From Pectobacterium sp. A5351 (GTDB lineage: Bacteria > Pseudomonadota > Gammaproteobacteria > Enterobacterales > Enterobacteriaceae), in contig NZ_CP116477.1 in NCBI RefSeq assembly GCF_028335745.1, forward strand, positions 372,001 to 436,000: a stretch of 64,000 nucleotides of DNA. The letters run 5' to 3'. Made by a program: the position numbers and the translations under genes. The notes beneath the pieces were generated by a model that was given only the letters and a program-made list of their open reading frames with translations, did no database searches and was not told the origin of the DNA. This document shows positions 9,665 through 19,507 of the stretch, piece after piece (within the stretch, counting starts at the first letter, position 1; each line of letters opens with the position of its first letter).

Positions 9665-11803
9665 TTATCCCAGTTGACCGTTACCTAAGTGCTTGATACG
9701 ACGCTTCACTTCTTCCTGCTTACCCGCGTTGAACGGGCGTGCATCCGGGCTACCGAGGTAGCCGCACACGCGGCGTGTGACGGAAACGCGGGCCGAATCG
9801 TGGTTACCGCATTTCGGGCAGGTGAAGCCTTTGCTGGTGCACTCGAATTCACCGGTGAAGCCACATTCATAGCATTCGTCGATCGGCGTGTTGGTGCCGT
9901 AGTAAGGCACGCGGCTGTAGCTGTAATCCCACACGTCTTCCAGCGCTTTGAGGTTGTGTTGCAGGTTCGGGTATTCGCCGTAGCAAATGAACCCACCGTT
10001 AGCCAGCGGCGGATAGGGCAGCTCGAAGTCGATTTTCTGGTAAGGGTTCACCTTCTTCTCCACATCAAGGTGGAAGCTGTTGGTGTAATACCCTTTGTCC
10101 GTCACGCCCTGCACGACGCCAAACTCGGCGGTATCCAGACGGCAGAAGCGGTCGCACAGGTTTTCACTCGGCGTGCTGTACAGGCTGAAGCCATAGCCCG
10201 TTTCCGATTTCCACTGCTCGGTTGCCTTTTTCAGACGGATGATGATGGCCACGGCTTTGGCACGTAGCGCCTCGTCATCAAAAACATGCGTTTGGTTGCC
10301 GAAGAGCGCGTTAATCGTTTCATGCAGGCCAATATAGCCCAGCGAAATGGAGGCGCGTCCGTTCTTGAAGATATCCGCAATGCTGTCGTCCGCTTTTAAG
10401 CGAACGCCACAGGCGCCTTCCATATACAGGATGGGGGCAACTCGGGCTTTCACGTTTTCCAGCCGCGCAATGCGCGTCATCAGCGCTTTCTTCGCCAGTG
10501 TCAGACGCTGGTCGAGCAGCGTCCAGAAACGGCTTTCATTGCCTTCGGCCTCCAGCGCGATGCGCGGCAGGTTCAGGCTAATCACACCCAGATTATTACG
10601 GCCGTCGTGAATCTGCTGGCCGTTTTCTTCATAAACGCCGAGGAAGCTGCGGCAGCCCATTGGCGTTTTGAACGAACCGGTGACGTTCACGACCTGATCG
10701 TAGTTCAGAATATCTGGGTACATGCGCTTGCTGGCACACTCCAGCGCAAGCTGTTTGACATCGTAATTTGGATCGCCCGCTTTGTGGTTCAGACCGTCGC
10801 GGATAGCAAAAACCAGTTTCGGGAATACCGCCGTTTTGTGGTTTTTACCCAGTCCGGCAATGCGGTTGCGCAGGATCGATTCCTGAATCAGACGCGATTC
10901 CCAACTGACGCCGAGCCCAAAACCAAAGGTCACGAACGGCGTCTGGCCGTTAGCGGTATGGAGCGTGTTGACTTCGTATTCCAGTGACTGGAAGGCGTCG
11001 TAGCACTCTTTTTCCGTGCGGGTTAAGGCATAGTTTTCCGCATCTGGAATTTGCCACTCTTCTGCCACGGCTTTATGTTTCGCATGGCTGGCGGTGACGA
11101 ACGGCGCCAGAATCTCATCAATGCGGTTGATCGTGGTGCCGCCATAAATGTGGCTGGCGACCTGCGCGATAATCTGCGCCGTGACGGCAGTGGCCGTGGA
11201 GATCGACTTCGGCGGCTCAATCTCCGCATTACCCATTTTGAAGCCATTGGTCAGCATGCCGTTCAGGTCGATCAGCATGCAGTTAAACATCGGGAAAAAG
11301 GGCGAATAGTCGAGGTCGTGATAGTGAATCTCGCCACGTTCGTGCGCCAATACCACATCACGCGGCAGGATGTACTGTTTGGCGTAATGCTTGGCGACGA
11401 TACCAGCCAGCAGGTCGCGCTGGGTGGGAATGACTTTACTGTCTTTGTTGGCGTTCTCGTTCAGCAGCGCCATGTTGCTCTGCTCGACCAGACCGCGAAT
11501 TTCCTGATTCAGCCGACCGTGGCGTTCACGCGCGATATCTCGATCGTGGCGGTATTCGATGTAGGTTCGCGCCAGTTGCTTGTAATTGCCGGACATCAGC
11601 AGGTTTTCGACCGCGTTCTGAATATCGCGGATATCTACGCGCGTTTTATCCTGCATTTGTTGAGCGACCGCACAGGCCACAGTTGCGCAGTAGTCTGCAT
11701 CATTGACACCGGCTGCATGCGCCGCGCGTTCAACCGCCTCTTTGATACGCACTTCATCAAAAGGCACCTGGCAACCGTCCCGTTTAATCACTACTGGTTT
11801 CAC
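9665..11803 (-). CDS. nrdD: Anaerobic (class III) ribonucleoside-triphosphate reductase
   Basis: This enzyme reduces ribonucleoside triphosphates to dNTPs without oxygen. The product is 712 residues, the same length as E. coli NrdD. An N-terminal ATP-cone spans about residues 1-95. The zinc site is at Cys644, Cys647, Cys662 and Cys665. The radical-bearing glycine is Gly681, in RRVCGYLGSP. Upstream lie two NrdR-type boxes, a good FNR-type site and DnaA boxes. These fit control by nucleotide pools and anaerobiosis. Confidence 0.98.
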   Translation of the reverse strand: MKPVVIKRDGCQVPFDEVRIKEAVERAAHAAGVNDADYCATVACAVAQQMQDKTRVDIRDIQNAVENLLMSGNYKQLARTYIEYRHDRDIARERHGRLNQEIRGLVEQSNMALLNENANKDSKVIPTQRDLLAGIVAKHYAKQYILPRDVVLAHERGEIHYHDLDYSPFFPMFNCMLIDLNGMLTNGFKMGNAEIEPPKSISTATAVTAQIIAQVASHIYGGTTINRIDEILAPFVTASHAKHKAVAEEWQIPDAENYALTRTEKECYDAFQSLEYEVNTLHTANGQTPFVTFGFGLGVSWESRLIQESILRNRIAGLGKNHKTAVFPKLVFAIRDGLNHKAGDPNYDVKQLALECASKRMYPDILNYDQVVNVTGSFKTPMGCRSFLGVYEENGQQIHDGRNNLGVISLNLPRIALEAEGNESRFWTLLDQRLTLAKKALMTRIARLENVKARVAPILYMEGACGVRLKADDSIADIFKNGRASISLGYIGLHETINALFGNQTHVFDDEALRAKAVAIIIRLKKATEQWKSETGYGFSLYSTPSENLCDRFCRLDTAEFGVVQGVTDKGYYTNSFHLDVEKKVNPYQKIDFELPYPPLANGGFICYGEYPNLQHNLKALEDVWDYSYSRVPYYGTNTPIDECYECGFTGEFECTSKGFTCPKCGNHDSARVSVTRRVCGYLGSPDARPFNAGKQEEVKRRIKHLGNGQLG

Positions 11804-11823
11804 GTTTTCTTCCTCTCGAAAGG

Positions 11824-11888
11824 TTATCCACAGGCGAAAGCCGTAACTGACAAGGGTTACAGAGGGCTGTGGATGATATTGTGGATAA
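11824..11888. promoter_or_regulatory. Two perfect DnaA boxes in inverted orientation
   Basis: TTATCCACA occurs at 11824-11832 and its complement TGTGGATAA at 11880-11888, with a near-match TGTGGATGA at 11869-11877. They sit between the nrdD start and the NrdR boxes. DnaA boxes are known in the E. coli nrdAB promoter. Their role at nrdDG is inferred only. Confidence 0.6.
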
Positions 11889-11935
11889 GCACTACATATG
11901 GGTCGTGTTTATAGGATAGGCACTATATATTGAAA
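11889..11935. promoter_or_regulatory. Paired NrdR boxes upstream of nrdDG
   Basis: GCACTACATATGGGTC (11889-11904) and GCACTATATATTGAAA (11920-11935) both resemble the NrdR consensus. They are spaced 31 bp start to start, about three helical turns, as at other enterobacterial nrd promoters. NrdR would repress nrdDG when dATP is high. Confidence 0.75.
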
Positions 11936-11971
11936 TTGCGTAGGGGTGTTTACGCTTTTATCGCCCCAAAA

Positions 11972-11985
11972 TTGATATAGAGCAA
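11972..11985. promoter_or_regulatory. Candidate FNR site upstream of nrdDG
   Basis: TTGATATAGAGCAA matches the FNR consensus TTGAT-N4-ATCAA at nine of ten positions. It lies about 170 bp upstream of nrdD, a gene activated anaerobically in E. coli. Confidence 0.6.
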
Positions 11986-12154
11986 AGAAATCTTCATGTC
12001 GGAGGGAATTTGAACCTGTGCAAAAAACAGTCAAAAAAGGCGGTGGGAGCGGGAAGGCTTGCTACATGCGGGCTGGCAGATTTTTGCCTGTTTTTTGACC
12101 TGAAAAGGGATTGGGAATAGCGATAATGTTGTGGTGGTGAAAGAAAGAACAGAA

Positions 12155-12182
12155 AAAAGCGCACGGGTTATCGTGCGCTTTT
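12155..12182 (-). terminator. Rho-independent terminator downstream of ridA
   Basis: AAAAGCGCACG and CGTGCGCTTTT form an 11-bp stem with a 6-base loop, 21 bp past the ridA stop. An A-tract on the plus strand provides the U-tract for minus-strand transcripts. It may work in both directions. Confidence 0.8.
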
Positions 12183-12203
12183 GGGGGAGAGTCATGTCGA
12201 TAA

Positions 12204-12590
12204 TTAGCGACGAACGGCGATCGCTTCGATTTCGATTTTCACGTCTTTTGGCAGGCGGGCAACTTCAACGCAAGAGCGAGCCGGGAACGGGGCATCGTGT
12301 TCGTTGAAGAAGGCTTCATAGGCGGTATTCACCAGGGTGAAGTCGTGCAGGTCTTTCACGAATACCGTGGTTTTCACGATATCGGAAACTTTCAGGCCAG
12401 CGGCTTCCACAATCGCCTGTACGTTTTCCAGTGACTGACGCGTCTGCGCGGTGATGTTATCTGCTACCAGACCGCTTTTCGGGTTCACCGGAATCTGGCC
12501 GGACGTGATGATCATGCTGCCGAGGTCAACGCCCTGAACATAGGGGCCGATGGCGGCAGGGGCGTGCTCAGTGCTGATAATGCGTGACAT
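12204..12590 (-). CDS. ridA: Reactive intermediate/imine deaminase RidA
   Basis: RidA hydrolyses reactive enamine/imine intermediates made by PLP enzymes such as threonine dehydratase. The start is the ATG at 12590 (MSRIISTEHAPAAIGPY), with AGGAGATACC in front; the longer frame to 12698 is rejected. The product is 128 residues. The family motifs GPYVQGV, ITSGQIPVNP, and the active-site region around ARSCVEVARLPKDVKIEIEAIA (containing Arg and Glu) are present. It follows pyrBI, as in E. coli. A second, divergent RidA-family gene lies at 23276. Confidence 0.95.
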   Translation of the reverse strand: MSRIISTEHAPAAIGPYVQGVDLGSMIITSGQIPVNPKSGLVADNITAQTRQSLENVQAIVEAAGLKVSDIVKTTVFVKDLHDFTLVNTAYEAFFNEHDAPFPARSCVEVARLPKDVKIEIEAIAVRR

Positions 12591-12761
12591 GGTATCTCCT
12601 TGATGGGGGCGTAAAAGGAACGCGGACGTAGAATGCCAGCCACTCAAGCATGGATTTCGGGGAAACGCGGTGATGAGGTTCCCGTAGGGATGCCTCACGC
12701 CGTGGTCGCCCCGGTATCTCGATCCTTAAACGATCGGCATTACGCGGACGCAGCCATTATT

Positions 12762-12798
12762 CAAAAAAGCCCCGCCGCAGGCAATGTCCATCGCGGGG
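12762..12798 (-). terminator. Terminator downstream of pyrI
   Basis: On the minus strand CCCCGC and GCGGGG flank a 17-base loop and are followed by CTTTTTTG. It lies 13 bp after the pyrI stop and would end the pyrLBI transcript before ridA. Confidence 0.7.
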
Positions 12799-12810
12799 TA
12801 AAACAGAAAA

Positions 12811-13290
<480 letters not shown>

Positions 13291-14226
13291 TTACAGAACC
13301 AGTTCGCGATTCAGGACCAGCGCCAGCAGCGCCTGACGGGCATAAATACCGTTGCCCGCCTGTTGGAAATAATAGGCGTAGGGTGTGGCATCCACATCAA
13401 TGGTGATCTCATCGACGCGCGGCAGCGGGTGCAGCACTTTCAAATTCGAGCGGGCGCTGTGCAGGTCCGCCGCGCGCAGTACAAACTGGGATTTGATGTT
13501 GATGTACTCGGACGGATCCAGACGCTCTTTCTGCACGCGCGTCATGTACAGGATATCCAGCTCGCCGACGACTTCTTCAATGCTGTTGTGCAGGCTGTAA
13601 GCAATATTTTTCTCTTTCAGCATGCTCAGAATGTAGTCCGGCATCGCCAGCGCGTCTGGAGCGATGAAGTAGAAGCGGTTGCCTTCAAACTTCGCCAGCG
13701 CCTGCGTGAGTGAATGCACGGTGCGGCCATATTTCAAATCACCGACCATCGCGATGTTGATGTTGTTCAGGCGTCCCTGCGTTTCCTGAATGGTGAACAA
13801 ATCGAGCAGCGTTTGCGTCGGGTGCTGGTTCGCACCGTCACCGGCGTTCAGTACCGGAATGCCACCGGAAAACTCGGTCGCAAGGCGGGACGCGCCTTCC
13901 TGCGGATGACGCATCACGATGGCATCAACATATTGGCTGATAACGGAGATGGTGTCGGCCAGCGTTTCGCCCTTTTTCCCCAGCGAGGTGTTGTTGCTGT
14001 CGGCGAAGCCGACGACGGAGGCACCGAGACGATGCATCGCGGTTTCAAAGGATAAACGCGTCCGGGTGGAGGCTTCAAAGAAGCAGCTGGCAATCACTTT
14101 ATGTTTTAACAGCTCAGGCTGAGGCTTGGCTTTCAGGCTGGCGGCGACACGCAGCGTCAGTTCCAAATCTTCCCGACTGAGGTCGTTAATCGAAATAATA
14201 TGTTTTTGATAGAGCGGATTGACCAT
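13291..14226 (-). CDS. pyrB: Aspartate carbamoyltransferase catalytic chain
   Basis: PyrB catalyses the committed step of pyrimidine synthesis, joining carbamoyl phosphate to aspartate. The start is the ATG at 14226 ([15 protein letters not shown]), preceded by GAGGAGAAAGACACC; the longer frame to 14319 runs into the leader. The product is 311 residues. The carbamoyl-phosphate loop [11 protein letters not shown] is near residues 52-62, and the aspartate-binding HPLPRVDEI is near the C-terminus. Expression is controlled by the attenuator and leader peptide just upstream. Confidence 0.97.
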   Translation of the reverse strand: MVNPLYQKHIISINDLSREDLELTLRVAASLKAKPQPELLKHKVIASCFFEASTRTRLSFETAMHRLGASVVGFADSNNTSLGKKGETLADTISVISQYVDAIVMRHPQEGASRLATEFSGGIPVLNAGDGANQHPTQTLLDLFTIQETQGRLNNINIAMVGDLKYGRTVHSLTQALAKFEGNRFYFIAPDALAMPDYILSMLKEKNIAYSLHNSIEEVVGELDILYMTRVQKERLDPSEYINIKSQFVLRAADLHSARSNLKVLHPLPRVDEITIDVDATPYAYYFQQAGNGIYARQALLALVLNRELVL

Positions 14227-14360
14227 GGTGTCTTTCTCCTCACGAGTAAACAGGAAATGTCGTATCTGGCTGCCCGAGCTGTCGGCAAAAAAATGCCTGA
14301 ACGCGTTTTGATGCCACAAAACGATGCCCTGAAAGGGCGTCGTCGTGGATGATAGGGCAC

Positions 14361-14388
14361 AAAAAAAAACCCCTCATTGAGGGGCTTT
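14361..14388 (-). terminator. pyrBI attenuator
   Basis: On the minus strand GCCCCTCAATGAGGGG is followed by nine T residues, 135 bp before pyrB. The stem overlaps the end of the leader peptide ORF. Ribosomes closely following RNA polymerase would disrupt it when UTP is scarce, as in E. coli pyrBI. Confidence 0.92.
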
Positions 14389-14496
14389 CTTAATGGAATG
14401 ATTGAGCAACGGAAAGGAAAACGCTGGCTGGCTGCCGGATGGCAGTTGTGGTTGAGAACCAACATAAGCAGCGGATTTTTTGGTGTAACAGTGCAT
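14374..14496 (-). CDS. pyrL: pyrBI operon leader peptide PyrL
   Basis: A 40-codon ORF starts at ATG 14496 right behind a strong GGGAGGGG Shine-Dalgarno sequence. It ends with TGA inside the attenuator stem. Its C-terminal half, PAFSFPLLNHS, matches the LPFFFPLITHS stretch of E. coli PyrL. The corresponding RNA is pyrimidine-rich (TTTTCCTTTCC), as needed for UTP-sensitive pausing. A competing 102-codon frame from 14465 is a shadow. Confidence 0.88.
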   Translation of the reverse strand: MHCYTKKSAAYVGSQPQLPSGSQPAFSFPLLNHSIKKAPQ

Positions 14497-14521
14497 GACC
14501 CCTCCCGGAAAACTGTCGGGA

Positions 14522-14549
14522 ATTATACGCGCCGACTAGGCTATTTCAA
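14522..14549 (-). promoter_or_regulatory. Promoter of pyrLBI
   Basis: On the minus strand TTGAAA (14544-14549) and a perfect TATAAT (14522-14527) are separated by 16 bp. They lie about 30 bp upstream of the pyrL start. Confidence 0.75.
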
Positions 14550-14713
14550 GCAGAAAACGTGGTTTTTTACGCATCGCAATCGGTTGCGGATAGGGGGTGG
14601 TATGCATAACGCTTGCAGGTGGAAGACCGTCAATGGGGAAGAGTGATGGACAGTTCACTTTTTCGGATTAACGCTCTGGCGGGCGTCACATTTGGAGAGT
14701 ATAAGGTTTATAA

Positions 14714-15214
<501 letters not shown>

Positions 15215-15347
15215 GATTTTTGTGAACAAGGAACGTTCAACCATAAAATGGAAGAAAATAATGCCTCAGATGCCTCTCGGTGGTTTTCCCCTTCTACAGC
15301 GTGGTAAAGGAAAACCTACGTAAATACCGCAAGGCATAGAAAAAATA

Positions 15348-15373
15348 GCCAGTCAGTTGCTTAACTGACTGGC
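15348..15373 (+). terminator. Terminator after tabA
   Basis: GCCAGTCAGTT and AACTGACTGGC form a perfect 11-bp stem with loop GCTT, followed by ATTATTA. It lies about 130 bp past tabA. Confidence 0.6.
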
Positions 15374-15572
15374 ATTATTAAGAAAATGATTTTCTTGCTA
15401 GAAAACCTTATGACCTTTCGATTATAGGTATATTATTACTTTAATTTATGTAGGATGTTTTCCCTGGCATTGGCCTGTCACAGACTTTTTATTCTATTTT
15501 AGTTTTTATAAACAGGTGCATATCAGGTACGGCATATTTTATGTAGGGTAATTTTAATGTAGGGATACACTG

Positions 15573-16256
15573 ATGACACAAATTACGTTACCTGACAGAT
15601 TAATCGCAATGTTTGAAAGCGATCCTCTTGTCGGCTGGGCAATAAAAGACACAAATTCCTGTTTTGTTTATGTCAATAACACCTTTAAAACCTGGCAAAC
15701 CATATCAACTCGTTATGATTATGAAGGCTTGAACATTAGGGATATCCCTGTTCCTGTCGCCGAATTTTCAGACATTTTTAACCAGCAGGAACGAGAGATA
15801 GAGCGTACTGGTAAGGCGGTGAGAGCCATTACAACGCATATTCAAGGCACGGAAAAAATAATGCAGCCTGCCTACAATATTCAGGAGCCAATCTATGATG
15901 AACATCGCAACTGTATAGGCACAGTTATCAGCGTCAGGCATGTTAGGATCATCACACCGACCTCGTTGCTAAATGGAACCATAATTCAACACTCCACCTT
16001 CGAGCCCCCTTCTACAATATTTACCGAGAAGGAATGGGAGGTTATTTACCTGCTTGTCTGTGGGATGATGCTTAAAGATATAAGCAGCATCCTCTCAATC
16101 ACCGTCGATGCTGTTAACAGCAGACTCAGAAGCTGCTACAGAAAAACAGGTTTGAATTCAGTATCAGGCCTAAAGGAATACTGTAGAGATAACCGATTTG
16201 ATAACTACATCCCGCTGTTCTTTCTGAAAAAAGGACATATCATTATCAGAGGCTAA
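15573..16256 (+). CDS. PAS-domain regulator with LuxR-type helix-turn-helix (copy 1)
   Basis: A 227-residue protein. The N-terminal PAS-like domain spans about 5-125 and includes DPLVGWAIKDTNSCFVYVNN. The C-terminal LuxR-type DNA-binding domain is at about 148-205 (FTEKEWEVIYLLVCGMMLKD, then LSITVDAVNSRLRSC). The tail reads FDNYIPLFFLKKGHIII. The PAS ligand and target genes are unknown. A paralogue starts 4 bp downstream, so they form an operon. The A+T content is higher than in neighbouring genes, and the pair sits between tabA and argI, which hints at acquisition. Confidence 0.75.
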   Translation: MTQITLPDRLIAMFESDPLVGWAIKDTNSCFVYVNNTFKTWQTISTRYDYEGLNIRDIPVPVAEFSDIFNQQEREIERTGKAVRAITTHIQGTEKIMQPAYNIQEPIYDEHRNCIGTVISVRHVRIITPTSLLNGTIIQHSTFEPPSTIFTEKEWEVIYLLVCGMMLKDISSILSITVDAVNSRLRSCYRKTGLNSVSGLKEYCRDNRFDNYIPLFFLKKGHIIIRG

Positions 16257-16260
16257 CCTG

Positions 16261-16926
16261 ATGGACCCAGATTTGACTCCTGTTGAGTATTACTTTGATA
16301 ACTCTTTGTTTGGCTGGGCAATAAAGGACTGTAACTCTCAGTATGTTTATGGCAATAAGATGGCATGTCAGTATTTCGGCGTAACAGAAAATAAACTTGT
16401 AGGCTGTCTCGACACTGACTTAACGCCCGATATCAGCGAGCACTACGGTCATATACTGTATGACGACCAAAAAATATTGACCACAAATGAAATGAGTATT
16501 GTCCTCAAAACATTTGATTACGGAAGACGAAATAGACTCAGGTCTTTTCTGGTGGAGAAGCGCCCTTGGCGGCTCAATGATGGCAGTGACGGGATTGTTT
16601 GCACCTACATAGAAATCACCAATGTTTACTTTTCAACCTTTCTTATGCCATGCGAAAGGAAGCCCATTGTGTTCACCCGACCGGCAAATATTTTTACAGA
16701 CAAAGAGTGGGAGGCCGTTCTTTTACTGCAGAGCGGGGTAAAGCAGAACCGTATTCCGGACATACTCGGTATAAGTTCCTCAACGCTTCGTAACAGGATA
16801 ACGCGTTGCTGTGATAAAGCAGGAGTGGCAAACAGCACCGCCCTGATCCAACACTGCAACCAAAAAGGATGGGATAACTACATTCCTCCTTTTTTTCTGA
16901 TAAAAGGGCATGTGTCGATTACCTGA
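16261..16926 (+). CDS. PAS-domain regulator with LuxR-type helix-turn-helix (copy 2)
   Basis: A 221-residue paralogue of the preceding gene with the same layout. The PAS segment includes NSLFGWAIKDCNSQYVYGN. The helix-turn-helix includes FTDKEWEAVLLLQSGVKQNR and LGISSSTLRNRITRC. The C-terminal tail DNYIPPFFLIKGHVSI is almost the same as in copy 1, so it is probably a functional element and not a linker. It begins 4 bp after copy 1. Copies have diverged strongly, so the duplication is old. No specific function is recognised. Confidence 0.75.
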   Translation: MDPDLTPVEYYFDNSLFGWAIKDCNSQYVYGNKMACQYFGVTENKLVGCLDTDLTPDISEHYGHILYDDQKILTTNEMSIVLKTFDYGRRNRLRSFLVEKRPWRLNDGSDGIVCTYIEITNVYFSTFLMPCERKPIVFTRPANIFTDKEWEAVLLLQSGVKQNRIPDILGISSSTLRNRITRCCDKAGVANSTALIQHCNQKGWDNYIPPFFLIKGHVSIT

Positions 16927-17287
16927 GGGGCTGTGGTTCGAGCCTCTCATGTCAAAATGACGGGAAAGGACTCTAAGCCGAGCAGTTAAGGATCAGTTGA
17001 ACGATCCAACTACTGTGTAAGAATCCACAAACGTGCCTTGCTTTCGGATTTTTTATGTACATTGCTTAGGCTCTCGACCTTGTTTCCTGCTACGACGCTA
17101 CCCGTAATCCTCTGACCTCTTTCGGTGATTTTCTTGAGCCTGAATTGATTGCGTGTTGTCCCGCACTCACTGGGGCTGCTGAATGCCCGGAGTCAGGCGA
17201 GAGAACATCGACACGGGATAATCCCACTGAAAAAGAGCCTTCCCACCTCTGATCTGTTTTTAAAACATATCAAAGGCAGGCTAAATC
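16927..17287. other. Gene-free interval between PAS regulators and argI
   Basis: I see no supported gene in these 361 bp. A short hairpin, GAATCC and GGATTTTTT (about 17030-17053), may end the regulator transcript. AGTTG-7 bp-CAACT (about 16994-17010) is another small inverted repeat. Confidence 0.5.
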
Positions 17288-18295
17288 TTAATCTTGCGCC
17301 AGCGTGGCGACCATCACCGCTTTGATGGTGTGCATACGGTTTTCCGCCTGATCGAACACGATGCTGTGCGCGGATTCAAAGACCTCGTCCGTGACTTCCA
17401 TTCCACCGTGCAGACCGTATTGTTCTGCCATTTGTTGGCCCATCGTCGTCTGATCGTCGTGGAAAGCGGGCAGGCAGTGCAGGAATTTCACCTGCGGATT
17501 GCCCGTCGCAGCAATCATCGCCGCGTTCACCTGATACGGCTTCAGCAGCGCGATGCGCTCCTGCCAGGTTTCTTTCGGTTCCCCCATGGAAACCCAGACG
17601 TCGGTATAAATGAAATCTGCGCCTGCGACGCCCGTAGCGATATCTTCCGTCAGCGTGATGCTGCCGCCGGTTTGCTCTGCCGCCGCCTGACACTCTGCCA
17701 CCAGACCAGCATCCGGCCAGCAGGCTTTTGGTGCCACGAGGCGTAGATCCAGCCCGGTCAGCGCTGCTGCTTCCAACATGGTGTTGCCCATGTTGTTGCG
17801 CGCATCACCCACGTAAACGAGCGCCATTTCTGACAGCGGTTTACCCGGCAAATGTTCCTGCATCGTCAGCAGATCCGCCAGCAACTGCGTAGGGTGGAAT
17901 TCGTTCGTCAGTCCGTTCCAGACTGGCACACCAGCGTATTGCGCCAGCGTTTCGACAATCTGCTGGCCATAGCCGCGATATTGAATGCCGTCGTACATTC
18001 TTCCCAGCACGCGAGCGGTATCTTTGATGGATTCTTTATGGCCGATTTGGCTACCGCTTGGGCCGAGATAGGTCACTTGCGCGCCCTGATCGTATGCAGC
18101 AACTTCGAAAGAGCAGCGAGTACGAGTCGAATCTTTTTCGAAGATGAGTGCGATGTTTTTACCTTGCAGGCGGCGGACTTCTGTCCCGTTTTTTTTATTG
18201 GCTTTCAGTTTCGTTGACAGGGCTAAAAGATTGGCAATTTCTGCGGGTGTAAAATCCATTAACCTTAAAAAATGACGCTTGTAGAACGGTTGCAT
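17288..18295 (-). CDS. argI: Ornithine carbamoyltransferase
   Basis: This enzyme makes citrulline from ornithine and carbamoyl phosphate in arginine synthesis. The start is ATG 18295 ([17 protein letters not shown]), with GGAG nine bases upstream; the frame continues to 18325 but that part is not conserved. The product is 335 residues and nearly colinear with E. coli ArgI. The carbamoyl-phosphate loop is [13 protein letters not shown], and the ornithine and catalytic motif is [11 protein letters not shown]. Two ARG boxes lie upstream. Confidence 0.97.
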   Translation of the reverse strand: MQPFYKRHFLRLMDFTPAEIANLLALSTKLKANKKNGTEVRRLQGKNIALIFEKDSTRTRCSFEVAAYDQGAQVTYLGPSGSQIGHKESIKDTARVLGRMYDGIQYRGYGQQIVETLAQYAGVPVWNGLTNEFHPTQLLADLLTMQEHLPGKPLSEMALVYVGDARNNMGNTMLEAAALTGLDLRLVAPKACWPDAGLVAECQAAAEQTGGSITLTEDIATGVAGADFIYTDVWVSMGEPKETWQERIALLKPYQVNAAMIAATGNPQVKFLHCLPAFHDDQTTMGQQMAEQYGLHGGMEVTDEVFESAHSIVFDQAENRMHTIKAVMVATLAQD

Positions 18296-18327
18296 GATGT
18301 ACATCTCCATGTGGCTCAACATCATTG

Positions 18328-18366
18328 ATTGAATTAAAATTCACTTTATATGTGTAATTATTCAAA
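18328..18366. promoter_or_regulatory. Paired ARG boxes (ArgR operator) upstream of argI
   Basis: ATTGAATTAAAATTCACT (18328-18345) fits the 18-bp ARG-box palindrome. A second, weaker box (18349-18366, TATGTGTAATTATTCAAA) follows after exactly 3 bp. This is the standard tandem spacing for an ArgR hexamer site. Confidence 0.88.
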
Positions 18367-18456
18367 TTCAAGTGGTGATATCAAACTTTGTGGTGGAGCA
18401 AGCCGCAGGGCTGTGGGACAATAAGCACTATTACGTCGATTAATGAGGACTGAGGC

Positions 18457-18882
18457 ATGGCAAACCGCGAATTACTGGAAGAACAACGGGAAGAGACACG
18501 CCTGATCATCGAAGAGCTGTTGGATGACGGCAGCGATCCTGACGCGCTCTATACCATTGAACACCATTTCTCTGCTGAGAAGTTTGAAGTGTTGGAAAAA
18601 GTCGCTGTAGAAGCCTTCAAAATGGGCTACGAAGTGACGGATGCGGAAGAGCTGGAAGTGGAAGATGGTGTGTTGCTGATGTGCTGTGATGCTATCAGCG
18701 AAGTTGCGCTAAATGCGGAACTGATCGACGCACAGGTAGAACAACTGCTGGCACTGGCGGAACGCCACGGCGTGAATTACGACGGTTGGGGCACCTACTT
18801 CGAAGATCCCGATGGTGAAGGTGAAGAAGACGGGGATGATGAAGATTTTTATGACGAAGATGATGACGGCAAACGTCATTAA
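18457..18882 (+). CDS. rraB: Ribonuclease E inhibitor RraB
   Basis: RraB binds the C-terminal part of RNase E and alters which RNAs it degrades. The 141-residue acidic protein aligns with E. coli RraB from start to end, including [29 protein letters not shown] and [13 protein letters not shown]. It ends in a very acidic tail ([11 protein letters not shown]). It is divergent from argI, as in E. coli. Confidence 0.95.
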   Translation: MANRELLEEQREETRLIIEELLDDGSDPDALYTIEHHFSAEKFEVLEKVAVEAFKMGYEVTDAEELEVEDGVLLMCCDAISEVALNAELIDAQVEQLLALAERHGVNYDGWGTYFEDPDGEGEEDGDDEDFYDEDDDGKRH

Positions 18883-18922
18883 TTATTAAGTCATTAATCT
18901 CGAAGAACAGGCCTCACTGAAT

Positions 18923-18951
18923 GCCGCAGGGAACACCCTGCGGCGTTTTTT
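18923..18951 (+). terminator. Terminator of rraB
   Basis: GCCGCAGGG and CCCTGCGGC form a perfect 9-bp stem with a 4-base loop, followed by GTTTTTTA. It starts 40 bp past rraB. Confidence 0.9.
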
Positions 18952-19003
18952 ATCCGGTATGACAGCGCCGTATTACTGTACTTTCAGCCTATTACAGCAC
19001 TTT

Positions 19004-19507
19004 TTACAGCACCTTCAGCATGGTCACTTCACAATCGGTGTGGCCCGTGTTGCCCATTGAGTGCGGAATTGGCTCGAAGCCCAGCGATTCATACAGTCGG
19101 ATCGCGCTGGTCAGGTGGCCGGTTGTTTCCAGATAGCAGCGGCGAAAGCCGTGCTGACGTGCAAAATCAAGCGCCTGTATCGCTAACTGACGCGCCAACC
19201 CTTTGCCGCGCGCGACGGGCAGGAAATACATTTTCTGCAATTCACACACATCGTCTTCACCCGCGACCAGTGGCGCAATGCCGCCGCCGCCAACCACGCG
19301 GCCTTCGTATTCAATCACCCAGTAGGCACTTTGCGGCTGACTATATAAGGCAAACAACGCGTCCAGATTAGGATCGGAAACGGTGTAGCCTTTATCGGCC
19401 GTCAAACCAAATTCAGCAGAAACCTGACGGATGACCTGAGCGATAGCGGCATCGTCCTGCGCGGTGATTGGGCGTACCTGAAGATTGGCGGAGGTCGCGG
19501 TTGTCAT
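19004..19507 (-). CDS. yjgM: GNAT N-acetyltransferase YjgM (AaaT)
   Basis: The 167-residue protein matches E. coli YjgM along its length: [52 protein letters not shown] (acetyl-CoA P-loop, Arg/Gly-rich), and [10 protein letters not shown]. In E. coli this protein has been described as an amino-acid acetyltransferase. Its position next to argI-rraB is conserved. It is convergent with rraB. Confidence 0.9.
   Translation of the reverse strand: MTTATSANLQVRPITAQDDAAIAQVIRQVSAEFGLTADKGYTVSDPNLDALFALYSQPQSAYWVIEYEGRVVGGGGIAPLVAGEDDVCELQKMYFLPVARGKGLARQLAIQALDFARQHGFRRCYLETTGHLTSAIRLYESLGFEPIPHSMGNTGHTDCEVTMLKVL

Noticed and set aside
11051..11914. 287-codon plus-strand open frame opposite nrdD
   Set aside because: It is antisense to a highly conserved gene and crosses its promoter region; a similar shadow lies at 9689-10267.
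14157..14465. 102-codon minus-strand frame that would be an extended pyrBI leader overlapping pyrB
   Set aside because: The frame at 14496 has the strong Shine-Dalgarno sequence and the PyrL-like sequence; this one has neither.
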